Source of the DNA: Paraspadella gotoi
Lineage: Eukaryota > Chaetognatha
Direction: 5' to 3'
NCBI GenBank assembly: GCA_051294375.1
Contig: CM119269.1
Coordinates: 3,366,903-3,430,902 of the forward strand
Length of the DNA: 64,000 bases
Of the stretch, positions 1 to 11,660 are shown one piece after another; within the stretch, counting starts at the first letter, position 1; the number at the start of each line of letters is the position of its first letter. The translations under genes were made by a program, and so were the position numbers. A model generated the notes under the pieces. It was given only the letters and a program-made list of their open reading frames with translations. It had not been told where the DNA came from and did no database searches.

Positions 1-939
1 GGGTCATCGTCACTTCCTCAGCCTCGTCTTTTGTTTTCACTCAACGTTATCTCTGAGTCATTTTAAAGATTAAAACTGGATGCTTTCACGGGCCGCACCT
101 TCACGGAAGTCTCACAGGAAAAACCTGGTCACAAAGGATTTCGAAGGAAATCCGGTGTAAGATTCGATCGAACGAGGGAGGGGAAATTCTCTGTGATAAA
201 TTGAGCGAAATTTCGATTGTAGGTTGTAGGACGCCACCTGGGAATCACTGGCGGGCTCAAATGGCGCAAATTGAGTTCGTAGTTTTACTGGTAAAAGTTT
301 CATTTAACTTCACACAAAGGCACGTAAATCATCGTAAAATCTACCTTAGCCCTTAGCGAGAGAGAAGGGGGAGGAGAGAGAGAGAGAGAGACAGAGAGCA
401 TGAGAGTAGAGAGCAGAGAGAGAGTAGAGAGCAGACGAGTAATTGAGAGAGAGGAGACTGAGACGATAGAGAGAGAGAGAGAGAGAGAGAGTAGTGAATG
501 ACTCCATCACCGTCACTTCTTGTGATTCTTTGAGTCACGGATTTCCTCGTTTCCTCTCGCCCGTGGGTCGGGAAGCCGCAGGGAGGGAAGGGAGGAAAGA
601 GGAGGAAGAGGAGGAAAGAAAAGACGAGTCGAAGAAGAGGAGTAGGAGGAGTAGGGGAGGAGAGGAGAAGAGCGGAGGAAAGATAAGAGTTGGGAATGAA
701 TCGGGAGGAAGATTAGGAGAGAAAGACGAAAGGACGACGAAACGTGAATTGATGAAGGAAGAAGGGGAAAAAAAGGAAAGAAATTAAAAAAGGGAGATAA
801 AAAGGAAAGATATAAAAAATGAGGGAGATAAAAAGGAAATAATTAATGTGTAATGGTTATGACTCAAGTTAGAATAAAGAACTAAAAATAGAACCAAAGA
901 AATAGAAAGAATAGAAAAAAGAAAGAAAGAAACTGGACG
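1..939. other. Non-genic, purine-rich DNA
   Basis: No convincing exon is visible. Positions 355-500 are GA-rich low-complexity sequence, and 560-900 is A/G-rich with many GAGGA and AAAGA runs. The open frames here are produced by this composition and encode only Arg/Glu/Lys-rich low-complexity peptides. Confidence 0.6.
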
Positions 940-1129
940 AACTGACCCTCACTTTTTGAACTGATCCTCACTTTTAGAACTGACCCTCGCTTTTAGAACT
1001 GAACCTCACTTTTAGAACTGACCCACGCTTTAAGAACTGACCCTCGTTTTTTTAACTGACCCTCACTTTTAGAACTGACCCTCGTTTTAGGAATAGACCC
1101 TCACTTTTAGAACTGACCCTCGCTTTTAG
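940..1129. repeat. 19-bp minisatellite
   Basis: About ten imperfect head-to-tail copies of a 19-bp unit, CTTTTAGAACTGACCCTCA. Copies differ by single substitutions (ACC/AAC/ATC, CTC/CAC) and small indels in the T run, so the array is old or decaying. It lies outside any recognised gene. Confidence 0.9.
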
Positions 1130-1615
1130 TCATCATCAGCGATATCGATTTTTTCGGACGGTTTTTTTTTTGTTCGTTAATTAAGCAAATTGCATTTGTT
1201 GTTGTTTTCGACTCGGGAATGATCGTAATCGTATATTTTTTGTTGCAATTATGTAATAAGAAGATTGGACTGTCGTTGTAACAAATTTGTTTAAAGAGAA
1301 CTTTGACTTAGTCGGGACTAGGGATTATAACTGTTTTTCGCTGTAGTTTCAGTAAAGTCAAAAAGTATCCATTTTCTAAAAAAACACGACAAGACAAGAG
1401 ATAAACATTCAACAAAGCAATACAATTCCTCTTTCTTACAGAAGCCTTTGAGCAAAAAATTGTTTCAACCTTGCGTCCGAATTTTTGAAAATCAAGTCAA
1501 GATTCCCAGCTGCTGTCCTCTCGAGCCCCAAACAAGAAACTATTTCAAGTCAGCCGCTTGTGTCAAGTTCGGTTTAAGTATCAGGCGAGCGTGACAGCGT
1601 CGGGAGCGATAGGGG
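1130..1615. other. Non-genic AT-rich DNA
   Basis: AT-rich unique sequence between two minisatellites. I see no exon, no RNA gene and no repeat. Confidence 0.5.
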
Positions 1616-1816
1616 GCGTGGCGAAGAGGGAGCGTGGCGAAGAGGGAGCGTGGCGAAGAGGGAGCGTGGCGAAGAGGGAGCGTGGCGAAGAGGGAGCGTG
1701 GCGAAGAGGGAGCGTGGCGAAGAGGGAGCGTGGCGAAGAGGGAGCGTGGCGAAGAGGGAGCGTGGCGAAGAGGGAGCGTGGCGAAGAGGGAGCGTGGCGA
1801 AGAGGGAGCGTGGCGA
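1616..1816. repeat. 16-bp minisatellite, nearly perfect
   Basis: About 12.5 tandem copies of GCGTGGCGAAGAGGGA, essentially identical to each other. Because 16 is not a multiple of three and the unit has no stop in any frame, every forward frame, and frames on the reverse strand, stay open across it with a 16-residue periodic peptide. The homogeneity suggests a recent or actively homogenised, probably length-polymorphic array. Confidence 0.95.
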
Positions 1817-2415
1817 ATCGGAAGCTCCACGTGTGCGTCACTCAACTGGAAAAAGTAGGTGGCGACCGACTCCGCAAAATGCCACAAGCCTCGACGAACG
1901 CGGAGAAGAGGGGCGGAATCAGGGCACTCTCTCTGTCTCCCTCCGTCTATCTCTCTCCCTCTCTATATCTCTCTCCCTCTCTTCCCACGTAGTGACAGTT
2001 TTGGGAGAATTTTGGGTGACATTGCCAGACATTCGCAACAAGAAAGACATAAAAGCCAAAAAGCCAAGAAAGAAAGATAAAAAGCAACAAAGTTTCAGCT
2101 GAAAAATGGAAATACGAAATTCTCTTATTGGTGCAAAACCTCAAATTTTTCGTTGTCTTTCACATTTTCCTGTTGAATTCAAGTGAAACAAAGAGAGAGA
2201 GAGAGAGAGAGAGAGAATGAGACTGATGGCACGCGACTGCGGCTTGGCGCATGGGGAGAGGGAGAACGAGTCTGCGGTCGTCGTCGTCGTCGTCGTGACT
2301 CAAAACTACGATATTCGAGTGAATGTCAATGTTAGTCGCGAGTCAAGGATGCGTGAAAAACCCGCGGGTGAAGGGGGAGAGGGACAAGATCTCCCCGAGT
2401 GACGTCGTAAGGTAC
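1817..2415. other. Non-genic DNA with short CT/GA tracts
   Basis: Contains CT-rich sequence (about 1925-1982), a short (GA)n at 2190-2215 and a (GTC)n run at 2278-2296. No supported gene. Confidence 0.45.
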
Positions 2416-2620
2416 TTTGACCAATCGGCGTTAGTTACAGAACGAGGTCCTTCCAATCAGCGCCCGATACTTTTGCCCGACCGTGAGGGAGATGGTCCTC
2501 CAATGAGGAAGATCACAGGAATAACAAGGGTCTAACCAATCCCGTAAAGACTAGCCATCTCTCCGCCAATCAGAAAGCGATCATTGAGAATCCTCCTCTT
2601 TTCCCACTCGACCAATCGCG
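2416..2620. promoter_or_regulatory. Cluster of six CCAAT boxes, putative promoter
   Basis: CCAAT pentamers occur at about 2421, 2453, 2500, 2536, 2566 and 2612, all on the + strand and most in the form CCAATC/CCAATG expected for NF-Y sites. Six in 200 bases is far above chance. The flanks (to about 2,780) are richer in CG than the surroundings. No gene can be attached with confidence: downstream there is only a short open frame with a (GAC)n run (about 2742-2800). Confidence 0.45.
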
Positions 2621-3026
2621 ACGTCGAGCCGTCGGATTTGATGGACGTTTTCGATCGTCATTACCTCTTGCTCTTTTCACGACGTTGCGAGAATCAGCGT
2701 TGGTGACTCGGAATCACGATGACTCACGGTGGAGTGAGATTCCGATGGACGACGACGACGACGACGACGACGGCGGCGTGATGGAAATTGATGGCAGGAA
2801 ATAAACGCGTTTGAGCGAAAGGAAAACCTCTTCTTGGTTCGAGCTCGAGATGTTGAGAAAAAAGGACAATTCCGTTTAGATCAGGAAAATTAAATTAAAA
2901 GAAAAGCAGAAGATCGAAAGGTTGGATCTGACTTTTTTTTATTTCTCTCTCATTGCTTTTGTTTTTCTTTCTGTTTTGCTTTCTTTGTTTTCGTTTCGTT
3001 TCGTTGATATCGTAAATACGATATAT
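2621..3026. other. CG-richer patch and (GAC)n run
   Basis: Contains a (GAC)8 run near 2745-2772 and then T-rich sequence. A tiny frame, ATG followed by eight Asp codons and about ten more residues, is present but is too short and simple to call a gene. Confidence 0.35.
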
Positions 3027-3178
3027 GTGAGAGAGTCTTGATGAAAAGCTTACAGGGACCTGCTATGTCATTATCTTGTACGAGTGATGGAGGCCTTAAA
3101 CCACCAAAGCCTGTCCAAAGTCAGGGGCAAGATAGCTTATTTATTAACTGAATGAATAATTTTTATATTGGTTGTACA
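3027..3178 (+). repeat. Dispersed repeat family A, copy 1
   Basis: This segment matches three others in the window (38,785-39,003 minus; 51,442-51,605 minus; 54,566-54,853 plus). Shared blocks include GGGACCTGCTATGTCATTAT, GAGTGATGGAGGCCTTAAAC and CAAAGTCAGGGGCAAGATAG. This copy is truncated at its left side relative to copies 2 and 4. No coding capacity is seen. A short interspersed element is the simplest reading, but I cannot show convincing polymerase III boxes. Confidence 0.8.
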
Positions 3179-4982
3179 AATTTCATGCAAATATTTTTAA
3201 TAATGTTTTCTTGCTTCCCTTTACCGCCTTTTAAAGGCTCTTTTCAAATTTTTAAAACGTTAACTTCTTTACAAACTTATTTGTTCTAGATTAAAAAAAA
3301 AAATTTGCATTTTTTATTTTGTTACCATTTTGTCTCGAGATTTTCCGATTGCTTGACATTTCCTTGCAACTTCTCGAAACGGAGAAGAAAATAGCAGAAG
3401 CAGTCCAATTTTTTTTCTTTAAAAAAGCAAATTTTTTTTTCCACTCACCAACTTCTTTTCAAACTGCAACAATTTATTCTTTATTTAAAGACGTTTTTAT
3501 TCACGCTGTCGTCACTCACAACATTTCAAATCCTGCTTTGATGTTTTCACTGGAGCGCTGATTTATTTCGACGAGTCCGAGTGTTAATCCTCGTTTGGAA
3601 AAAACAAACGGTAACTCGATTACAAGACTAATTGACGTTTCTTTCGCTTTTTCTCACTTCCCGTTTTTTCTTTTATTCGTAGGAGAACTTATCTTTCATT
3701 ATTTGTTTAAGGGGACNNNNNNNNNNGGGTCCCCTTAAGTAACTAAAAGAATTCAAATTTGTATAGTTTTTTTTTGTTTTGTTTCAACATTAAATTTATT
3801 ATTTTTCAATTTAAAATAAGGTACGACGCATTCTTCGGAATCATTTATTTTTCCATTAAAACAAGCTTCTAATCATCAGTTTAAAAACAAACAATTCGAT
3901 TAGAAAAAAAAATGCTATTAAACTTTAAAGCCGGGTTTCTACGCGTTCGTATCTTTCTGTTTACAATTTTTCATTGTTCTTTACAATTTCCCATTATTTC
4001 CCTTCCCTTTGTTTCTCTCGTCTTCTTCCCGACTTTTCCCTCTTACAACTCATTAATATTGAATCAAGAATAATGGGCTTTGGTTCCTCCGCTTTAACGA
4101 TTTTTCCTTTTTTCCTCCTTCGAAGTTTTGTTGTTTTTTGTTTGCTCTTTTGTTTTTATTACACAAAACGTTTTGCCAATAGAGAGCGCTGAACTGAGCG
4201 CTGAGCACTCAAATTAACGTTAAGATGACAAGTAACACCCGGCTTCGATCCCCGGCCAGGAGAGAGATATTGAGAGAGACTGAAGAAAGAAAGAAAGAAA
4301 ATAAAAAGAGAGAGAGAGACTGAGAGAGAGAGAGACTGACGTGGACGTTTGGTGTGGAATGGTAAGTATGTAAATGGGAGGAGAAAGCTGATGGTTATGT
4401 TCAGTCGAGGGTAAGAATAGAAAACAATAAACAAAACAAAAACAAAAGACGTCGTTGAAAAGAGAAAACCGAAAATAAAGTTGAGCGAGCGACAAAAGGA
4501 GAAGGCGTTGAAAAAAAAAAATCTGAGTCGATGAAATCAGATTAAATTCGTTTCCGCTTCGATTAAATTTTATCTTTTATGGACAACGACGTTTTACGAC
4601 TCGTGTTGCTCTTTTTGTTTTTATTTTTTATTATATTTTGTTTTTGTCTTTCAGTTTATGAATTTATTGTATGTTTTTAACCGAAACGATCCACTTTATC
4701 TTAACTTACATCTTTAATGCCGCAGACGTTCTCTAACATCCCGTCGTCGCCGATCGCGGATAAAAAGATAACAAATAAAAAAACATTACGTCAAAAGCGC
4801 TTCTGTCGAGAACCCATTTTTTTAAACTTTCTTTTTTTATTTTTCTTTGTCTTCCTCTATCTTGAAATTGAAGATATGACAAAATAAAGGAAAGATAAAA
4901 TTTTTTTCCCTTTTTTTTATGCTTTTGGATTCGACGCGAGGAAACTGAAGAGACAAAGATACTCTGTCTCTCTATCTCTTTT

Positions 4983-5050
<68 letters not shown>

Positions 5051-6825
5051 ACTAAAAAACTCAAACGGAAGAGAAAACCGCGAACGTCCGACCTTGATCC
5101 ACAACAATCATTGGTTCTGCGGCATCGGCCGAATGGAACCGGGAACTATTGTATGTGGGGCATCGAACGAAGGTGATCCGGTATCCGATACGCAAACAAA
5201 CTCCCGCATTTGAAAAGGCAGCGACACGCCTCTCTCTCTTTCTCTTTCTCTCTGTCTCTCTCTATTCGGATTTTAAACGAGAGTTCTAAAGCATGGTTTG
5301 AGAACATAGAGCGGAGAAAGAACCTCCAGGGAGCAAAGACCCCGTGACGATGGATCAACTAGGAGGCCTCGAACCAAGCTTCGATGTTGCTTGCTTCGAT
5401 GATTTTATTTTTTAATTTAGTTTTTTCTTACAAACTTGTTATCTTTCTATTAAATTGAAAAAAAAAAAAAACTTTTGCTAATTAGATGTAATTATTAGGC
5501 TAATATTGGCGTCATGAGGGTTTCGTTTTCTTTTTGTCCTTTTGTTTTCATTTTTCCGTTAAACTCTGTTCTGTCGTCTAAGGCTTCCTCTTATTTCTCG
5601 ATCCCAAGACAATTCTGCCGTCGCTGGATCGAGAAAGATCAGCATTAAAATTCATACAGAAAAAAAAGAGAGATCTTGATCAAATACAGACAAACGAATA
5701 AATCCTTTTTTTTCTCCAGTGGCCCCGATGCGTCATGAAATTTTGTTTAAAAACAAAAATTGAGTATTCTATTTCAATTTTAATCAGTTTTCACGCCAGT
5801 TTCTGCGATAAAATAGTCCTGAAAGTGTAAATTATTTTTAAAACATATCACAGGCTAACGATACTGGTGAACAATGATTCAGATCGGTCGCTATTTCCCC
5901 TTTTTTTCTTCAGGGGTGGTTCGTTTTGATGTTCGCCCGTCGTCACCTTTAATGTTTTTTGGCCATTTTGTAATTTTTTCACTGTCGCTTGTTTTTTTGT
6001 TTTTTTTTGGTTGTTTTTTTTTATTAAATTAAATTTCGTTCGTCGACCGTCATATTTTTTCAATCCATCGCCTCGTTATATCGATAAAATTATCTACGTT
6101 CGATTATTATTTAATCTAATTTGGCGACTGGAGTTTGATTAAAAATACTATCAGGTTCCTTATTTTTTTCTTTTTCGCTCTCAGTCTGGATGAATATTAT
6201 CTGTTTTATTTTCTCATTTTTTTTTTTAGATTAAAAAAATTCATGAAAACAATTTGATCCCCAAACCTTCTGGTTTTCTTCCTCCCTTTATCTCTTGTCC
6301 TGTGAGCCTTTCTTTAAGGTTTGATATTTAATTTCTCTCTCTCTCTCTCTCTCTCTCGGTCTAAAAAAGTGTTTACATATCGTCTTTCGTTTCATTAAAG
6401 TAGAGGGCCTCTCCTCCTTTTTGCCCTCGAGGATATTAAAGGGGTAAGAGATGTTTTTTCTTCTTTTTTTTTATTGTCTTTCTGTTTTTATAAAACAAAG
6501 GAGCAAATTGTAATTCTTCCCTACATTTATGCGATCCTAAAGAGAGCGATGCCCGAAAGTTTTCATCGATTTTTCAAATTTTTTAAGATCTTTTTTTTTT
6601 CGTTTCGCTGAAGCGAGAAAATCGTTGGAGATATCGAATTTTGGAAATGGACTTTACCGCTGACATTGATCTGACAAATGGCAGCAATCAACTAGTAGCA
6701 AAAACCTAAAACAAAAGGTTGTCATAACCTGGTCGTCACAAACGACCGACCACCTGGGGTGATAAAACCATTTGTTGAACGTGACGAAAAAAAAGTTTCA
6801 ATTTTCACCCAAGTCTTTCGGGAGA
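3179..6825. other. Non-genic AT-rich DNA with microsatellites
   Basis: Long T-rich stretches with no convincing exon. A 10-N gap at 3717-3726 sits inside a palindrome (see findings). Other contents are a GA tract near 4300-4340, a (CT)n array at 4985-5047, CT-rich sequence at 5230-5265 and (TC)n at 6336-6357. Confidence 0.5.
4985..5047. repeat. (CT)n microsatellite
   Basis: About 30 uninterrupted CT dinucleotides. Confidence 0.95.
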
Positions 6826-7019
6826 NNNNNNNNNNNNNNNNNNNNNNNNNNNNNNNNNNNNNNNNNNNNNNNNNNNNNNNNNNNNNNNNNNNNNNNNNNN
6901 NNNNNNNNNNNNNNNNNNNNNNNNNNNNNNNNNNNNNNNNNNNNNNNNNNNNNNNNNNNNNNNNNNNNNNNNNNNNNNNNNNNNNNNNNNNNNNNNNNNN
7001 NNNNNNNNNNNNNNNNNNN
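6826..7019. other. Assembly gap (N)
   Basis: Run of about 194 N. Frames that appear open across it have no support. Confidence 0.99.
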
Positions 7020-7679
7020 AAAAAAAATGTTTCGAATTCGTAAGAAAAACAAAATACTTGGCAATGTCGCAATAAAGAATAAAAAATTGGATGGAATCAC
7101 TTTGGGCGTGGCTTTCATTCTTTGTTTAACATGATAGCATCTTGTTAACACAATTAACAAAATTTGTCGTAAAATTAGATAACAAAAGCTCTCATATATA
7201 TTTCTTTCTTAATTTCTCTCTCTCTCTCTCCTCCTCCTCTCTCTCTTCTCTTCTCTCTCTCTCTCTCTCTCTCTCTCCTCTCCTTCCTCTCTCTTTTTTC
7301 TTGACCTTTTTCCTCATTCCCGGGTCAAGGCTCCAAACGCCGATTCCTTTCACGTGACCCTGTGCCATTGAAAGAAACTCTGCCATCTCTAGGAACTCAT
7401 AAATTATCCAGTTTGCGTTGCAAAAAATTGTTTTCACTGAAAAAAAAACAAACCAAAAAACAAAAAAGTAAAAAAAAAATTAAAAAAAAAAAGAGCAAAA
7501 AACAACACCCAAAGCTTTTTTTCTACGTTTCCCAACGGAACAACAAAAAACAAAACAAAAACAGAATACAACATCGTTCTAAACGAAAAACAATAAAACG
7601 TTACTACAATCCAATTTCGTTTTAGAGGTTTTCGTTTTTTTCTTTTTTTTTCTTACAATTTTTATCTTTCTTTCATTCT

Positions 7680-7715
<36 letters not shown>

Positions 7716-8676
7716 TTCTTTCTTTCTTTCTCTCTTCTTTCTTTTTTTCTTTCTTTCTTTCCAATTCCTATTCCGTTCTCAATCCATTTTCTGCCCCAAT
7801 AATGGTTTTGAGTTCGGACAAATTCGGTCGGGGTCTGCCCTCGGAATATTTCTTCCACTCGGATCGTAATGGCACCTCGTATCCGACTCACAAGGACCCT
7901 CGCCCCTCCTCTCTACGATCCTCATTCCTCCTTTCTCCTCCTTCCTCCTTCTCCTTCTTCTCCTCCTTCATACCTTCCTCCTCTCTCCTCTCTCCTATTT
8001 CTTCCTTCTTTCATCCTTTTCCTCCGTTGAGTCACTTCTCTTCTCTCTCTCTCTCTTCTCGTCCTCTCTCTCTCCTCTCTCTCTTCTCTCTCTCTCTCAT
8101 CATCTTCTCCTCTCCTCTCTCTCTCTCTCCTCATTCACGTGCCTCTGTTTTTCTGATTTTCCTCATCGAAAATTATGACCACGCCTCGACTTTTTCGCCA
8201 ACGACTTTCTTCGGCGGGACGCCCCTTTTTTTTAATGGAGAACGAGGCGTATTTACAGTTACTTTCTTCTATTAAATTTAATTACTATCTTAAGGGGGAA
8301 GGGAACAAAAACAATAACTTTTTCTTCTTTTTTTTTCAGTTTTAAAGATTAAAAACTTGAAAAGATGTGAATTATTATTTTTATCTTCAAGCTGTTTTGA
8401 TTTGGATGCAACACTGATACACGCTTTGATAGACGTCCAGATCTTGAATTTTCTCTATTTTTCGGCCGTTTAAATTTTCGATTTTAATGAAAACCAAACA
8501 TTCTAATTCGTCAAATAAAGTTGAATAAAAAAATTCACAAGAGCGCTATCGACGTTTCTCCCGATAAATTACTCGGACGAGTCTTTGTCTTTCTTCGTCC
8601 ATCTTTCTCTCCATCTCTTGTCTTTTAGCCTCGGGCTCAGTCACCAGCTGATTCCTCGGAGCTCTGTTTAAATGAG

Positions 8677-8719
<43 letters not shown>

Positions 8720-9606
8720 CTCTCTCTTCTCTCTCTCTCTTCTCCTCTCTCTCCCCTCTTCGCCAGTTTCGGAATTCCTCTCTCTCATTGCACGCCACCG
8801 TCCGCGCGCCCGGCGCCCCTGTCACCTTGAACTTTTCACGCGTCGTCGGCACCATTCCATTTCTCAGTTCACTTCTGCATTCGCTTCTACGCATTCCGAG
8901 CCGGCATTATTTCCCCGCTCTTTCTTGTTGCCAACGTCGAGTTTCTCTCTTTCTTCTCTCTCCTTCCCTCTCTCTCTCTCTCCTCTTCCTCTCTCTTCCT
9001 TCTCTCTCTCTCTGTTTTAACGCTTAATATCTGTCCAAACTCTTTATTTTTTGTTGTTAGAGATCGATGTTTGTTGTCTCTACTTTTTTTCGCCGATTTT
9101 CCTACGAACAGAAAAAAAACTCGTGGATGTTGTTTGCTTTATTATCCACGATCAAGAATTCAAAAAATGGATTTAAGGCCAAAAAAATCATCCCCTCGGA
9201 TTTTTTTTCCGTCTGCCTTTAATTCAGTCCGATCCAATTTGTTGCGTTATCGTCCATCTGTCTGTTTTTTATATTCTAAATATATCTGTCTGTCCCTCTC
9301 AGTTTCTCCTCTCTTTTCTCTCCTTCCCTTTTTCCACCCCGCTCTCCTTCTTTACTTTCTCTCTGCGAAAGCCGGGTTTTAAAATTTCGATGTGGAAACA
9401 CATTTCACGACCGCATTCCTTCACGAGTATATTCCACAAATGAAATTTCGCAGGTCGCGACGTCGAAAACGACACGACGACGACTACGACGACGACGACG
9501 CACGACGACACGGATGAATGGGAAGCGGATTCTTATGGAAATTATATTAGAAAACGCATTACGGCGCAAGGGCGAGAGAGAGAGAGAGAGAGAGAGAAGA
9601 GAGAGG

Positions 9607-9662
<56 letters not shown>

Positions 9663-11039
9663 TCTAAAAATTAGAAACGCGTAAGAAAAGACATCCGGCC
9701 ATAACCTACCCATCGTACGCTTAACTTTAACCCCAAAATCCATTCATAATTAACATCGATAACCGTTACAAAGTCGAGTAACCCCCCCAACTCCCCCCTC
9801 GCCCGACTCCTTTCATAAGAGTAACACAAACAGGGAAACCGGCCAAAAAAAAAAAAAAAAAAAAAAATATTTCGAGTGTTTGTTTTTTCTTGGAAATCGT
9901 CTCCGCGCTGGAAACTGTGGGAAAACCTCGATCAAAACATCTGCTTTCATCTAGATTTTCTTTTTTTTCATCTTTTATTCTTGAATTAATTTATGATTCG
10001 GGATTCGATATCTTGATTCAGAAAGAAGTGGGTCTCGTCGATTTAACGATTTCCACGGGCAAAAGAAAAAAGGATTTGCGTGGTTTACTTAAGTAAATGG
10101 TCCTGTGAATTTATCTGTAAAGCCATCTGTAAAACCATCTGAAGAGCTTTGAGCACCTCGAGTATATCGATCCGAGTCGCGCGATTTTTCGGCCTTGAAG
10201 AGAGAGAGATAAGAAAAAGTAAAAGATAAGAAGAAGAAAACAAGGAAGAGAGAAAAATAAAAAATAAAAAAAAAAACAAGAGGAAGAAGAAGATTCGAGG
10301 TCTTCTCCTTTCTCACCAAGAAACCAATCAAAGGGTCGGATAAGCGAAGACGATTGAGCGTCGCTTGTCTTCACGTCGTCCTCCTTCTTTCGCTCGGCTC
10401 TCTCCTCTTTCGAATGCCTCGCGACGTCAGAGACGCGGATTCTCAATTCTCAGAAGCGATAAAAAGAAAAAAAAAAAGATTGAAAAGGAGATTTGCGGTG
10501 CGAAGAAGAAGAAGAAGAAAGAGAAGAACGGAAACGAGGGTCGAAGGGCGGAACGACTTCGTGAAGGGCGTGGGCTGCGGTTTTGTGGGTTTTCGTGGGT
10601 TCATGGGTTGTGGAGGTTGGTTCGGTGGACCGGAATTGGATGTCTCTGGAGTGGTCAGAGGTCACTGGTTTTTGACTCGTCAATATTGTTGGCGGACGTT
10701 AATTTCTTTCATTTAAAATTTTAAACTTGATCTAATTATTTAAAAAGAAAGGGCGAAAAACATATTAAAAAATAAACAAATAAAACTAGAAAACAAGAGA
10801 CCGCCATTACAAAATAAATTAAAAAGAAAACATTTAAAGTCAACCTTCTTATGATGGATGCGTAACGGGGAACGCATCTTCAAGAAATTGAATAACAAGT
10901 ATGAGTCATGATGTTCGTTTTTCTGGAGGCTTTTGGTTTCAAATGGAATCGCCAGGCGATGGTGGCATCAGAAGGTGGAAAAATATTAAATGACCACCAG
11001 TACTTAAACCATTTCATTGGTGGTTGACATTTCGGAAGC
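7020..11039. other. Non-genic DNA, dense CT/GA and CTTT tracts
   Basis: No exon recognised. Low-complexity tracts include CT-rich 7216-7300, (CTTT)n 7676-7762, CT-rich 7915-8130, (CT)n 8680-8760, CT-rich 8940-9015, (GA)n 9570-9662, and a 26-base A run at 9842-9867. A CG-richer patch at 10,330-10,620 contains short open frames without recognisable homology or clear splice structure. Confidence 0.45.
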
Positions 11040-11145
11040 TCGAATAGTTCAGGCGAAAACGACGACGACAACGAAGACGATGAATACGACGACGAATACG
11101 ACGACGACGACGAAGTCTTTCTACTTTTCGACATTAAAGTAGACA
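11040..11145 (-). other. (CGA)n-rich short open frame, doubtful
   Basis: On the minus strand an ATG at about 11,144 opens a frame of Ser-rich sequence made almost entirely from TCG repeats, followed by an AT-rich tail. It lies just below the CpG-rich patch, so a small minus-strand gene is conceivable. The peptide is mostly repeat-derived and I assign no function. Confidence 0.15.
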
Positions 11146-11249
11146 TTAAACATTTTTTTTTTCAATTTTCACCCGACCCTATTTACAACTTCGGAGCAAC
11201 CTAATTCGTTCGCTAATGAAAGGATTCCCCGCAAAAACGACAGCCTGTT

Positions 11250-11660
11250 CCACACCATCCAACGCGCATGCGCGGCACCGCCGTGGAAACGCGGTCACGA
11301 TTCTTAAACATTTAGAAGAAAAAAAAGTGAGAGTGAGACCGGGATTAATCGCTCCCTCTAAATCTACCGCCGGCGCTAATGCGTTTTCCGCGCGCGCAAC
11401 GCCGCCCCCATCGCGCGCACCGACGGATTTGGCTGGAGCACGCGCAATGGCGCGCCACCGGCGCCGCCAGACGCTCGATCACGTGATTCTCGAGTGACGC
11501 TCACGACCTCGCGTCGCCGGCGTCGGCGTTCGGCANNNNNNNNNNNNNNNNNNNNNNNNNTAGCGACGATGAGTCATTCCGCTCTCTTCCCCGGCGCCTC
11601 AAACGTCGTGGGAACCGGCGACGTCTACAAGCGGCGCTCGAGAACCGGACGGTTCCTCTT
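11250..11660. promoter_or_regulatory. CpG-rich patch, possible promoter
   Basis: A clear jump in G+C and CG dinucleotides against AT-rich flanks, with several GCGC, CGCG and CGCC motifs, a TCACGTGA E-box-like palindrome near 11,478, and a 25-N gap at 11,536-11,560. No gene can be tied to it on either strand. It could instead be an unrecognised coding exon. Confidence 0.3.

Noticed and set aside
940-1816. Regular repeats that might suggest a CRISPR array
   Set aside because: Units are contiguous with no unique spacers, and the DNA is eukaryotic.
1540-2102. Several overlapping long open frames on both strands
   Set aside because: All are produced by the stop-free 16-bp minisatellite and adjoining CT tracts; codons outside the repeat show no conservation-like pattern.
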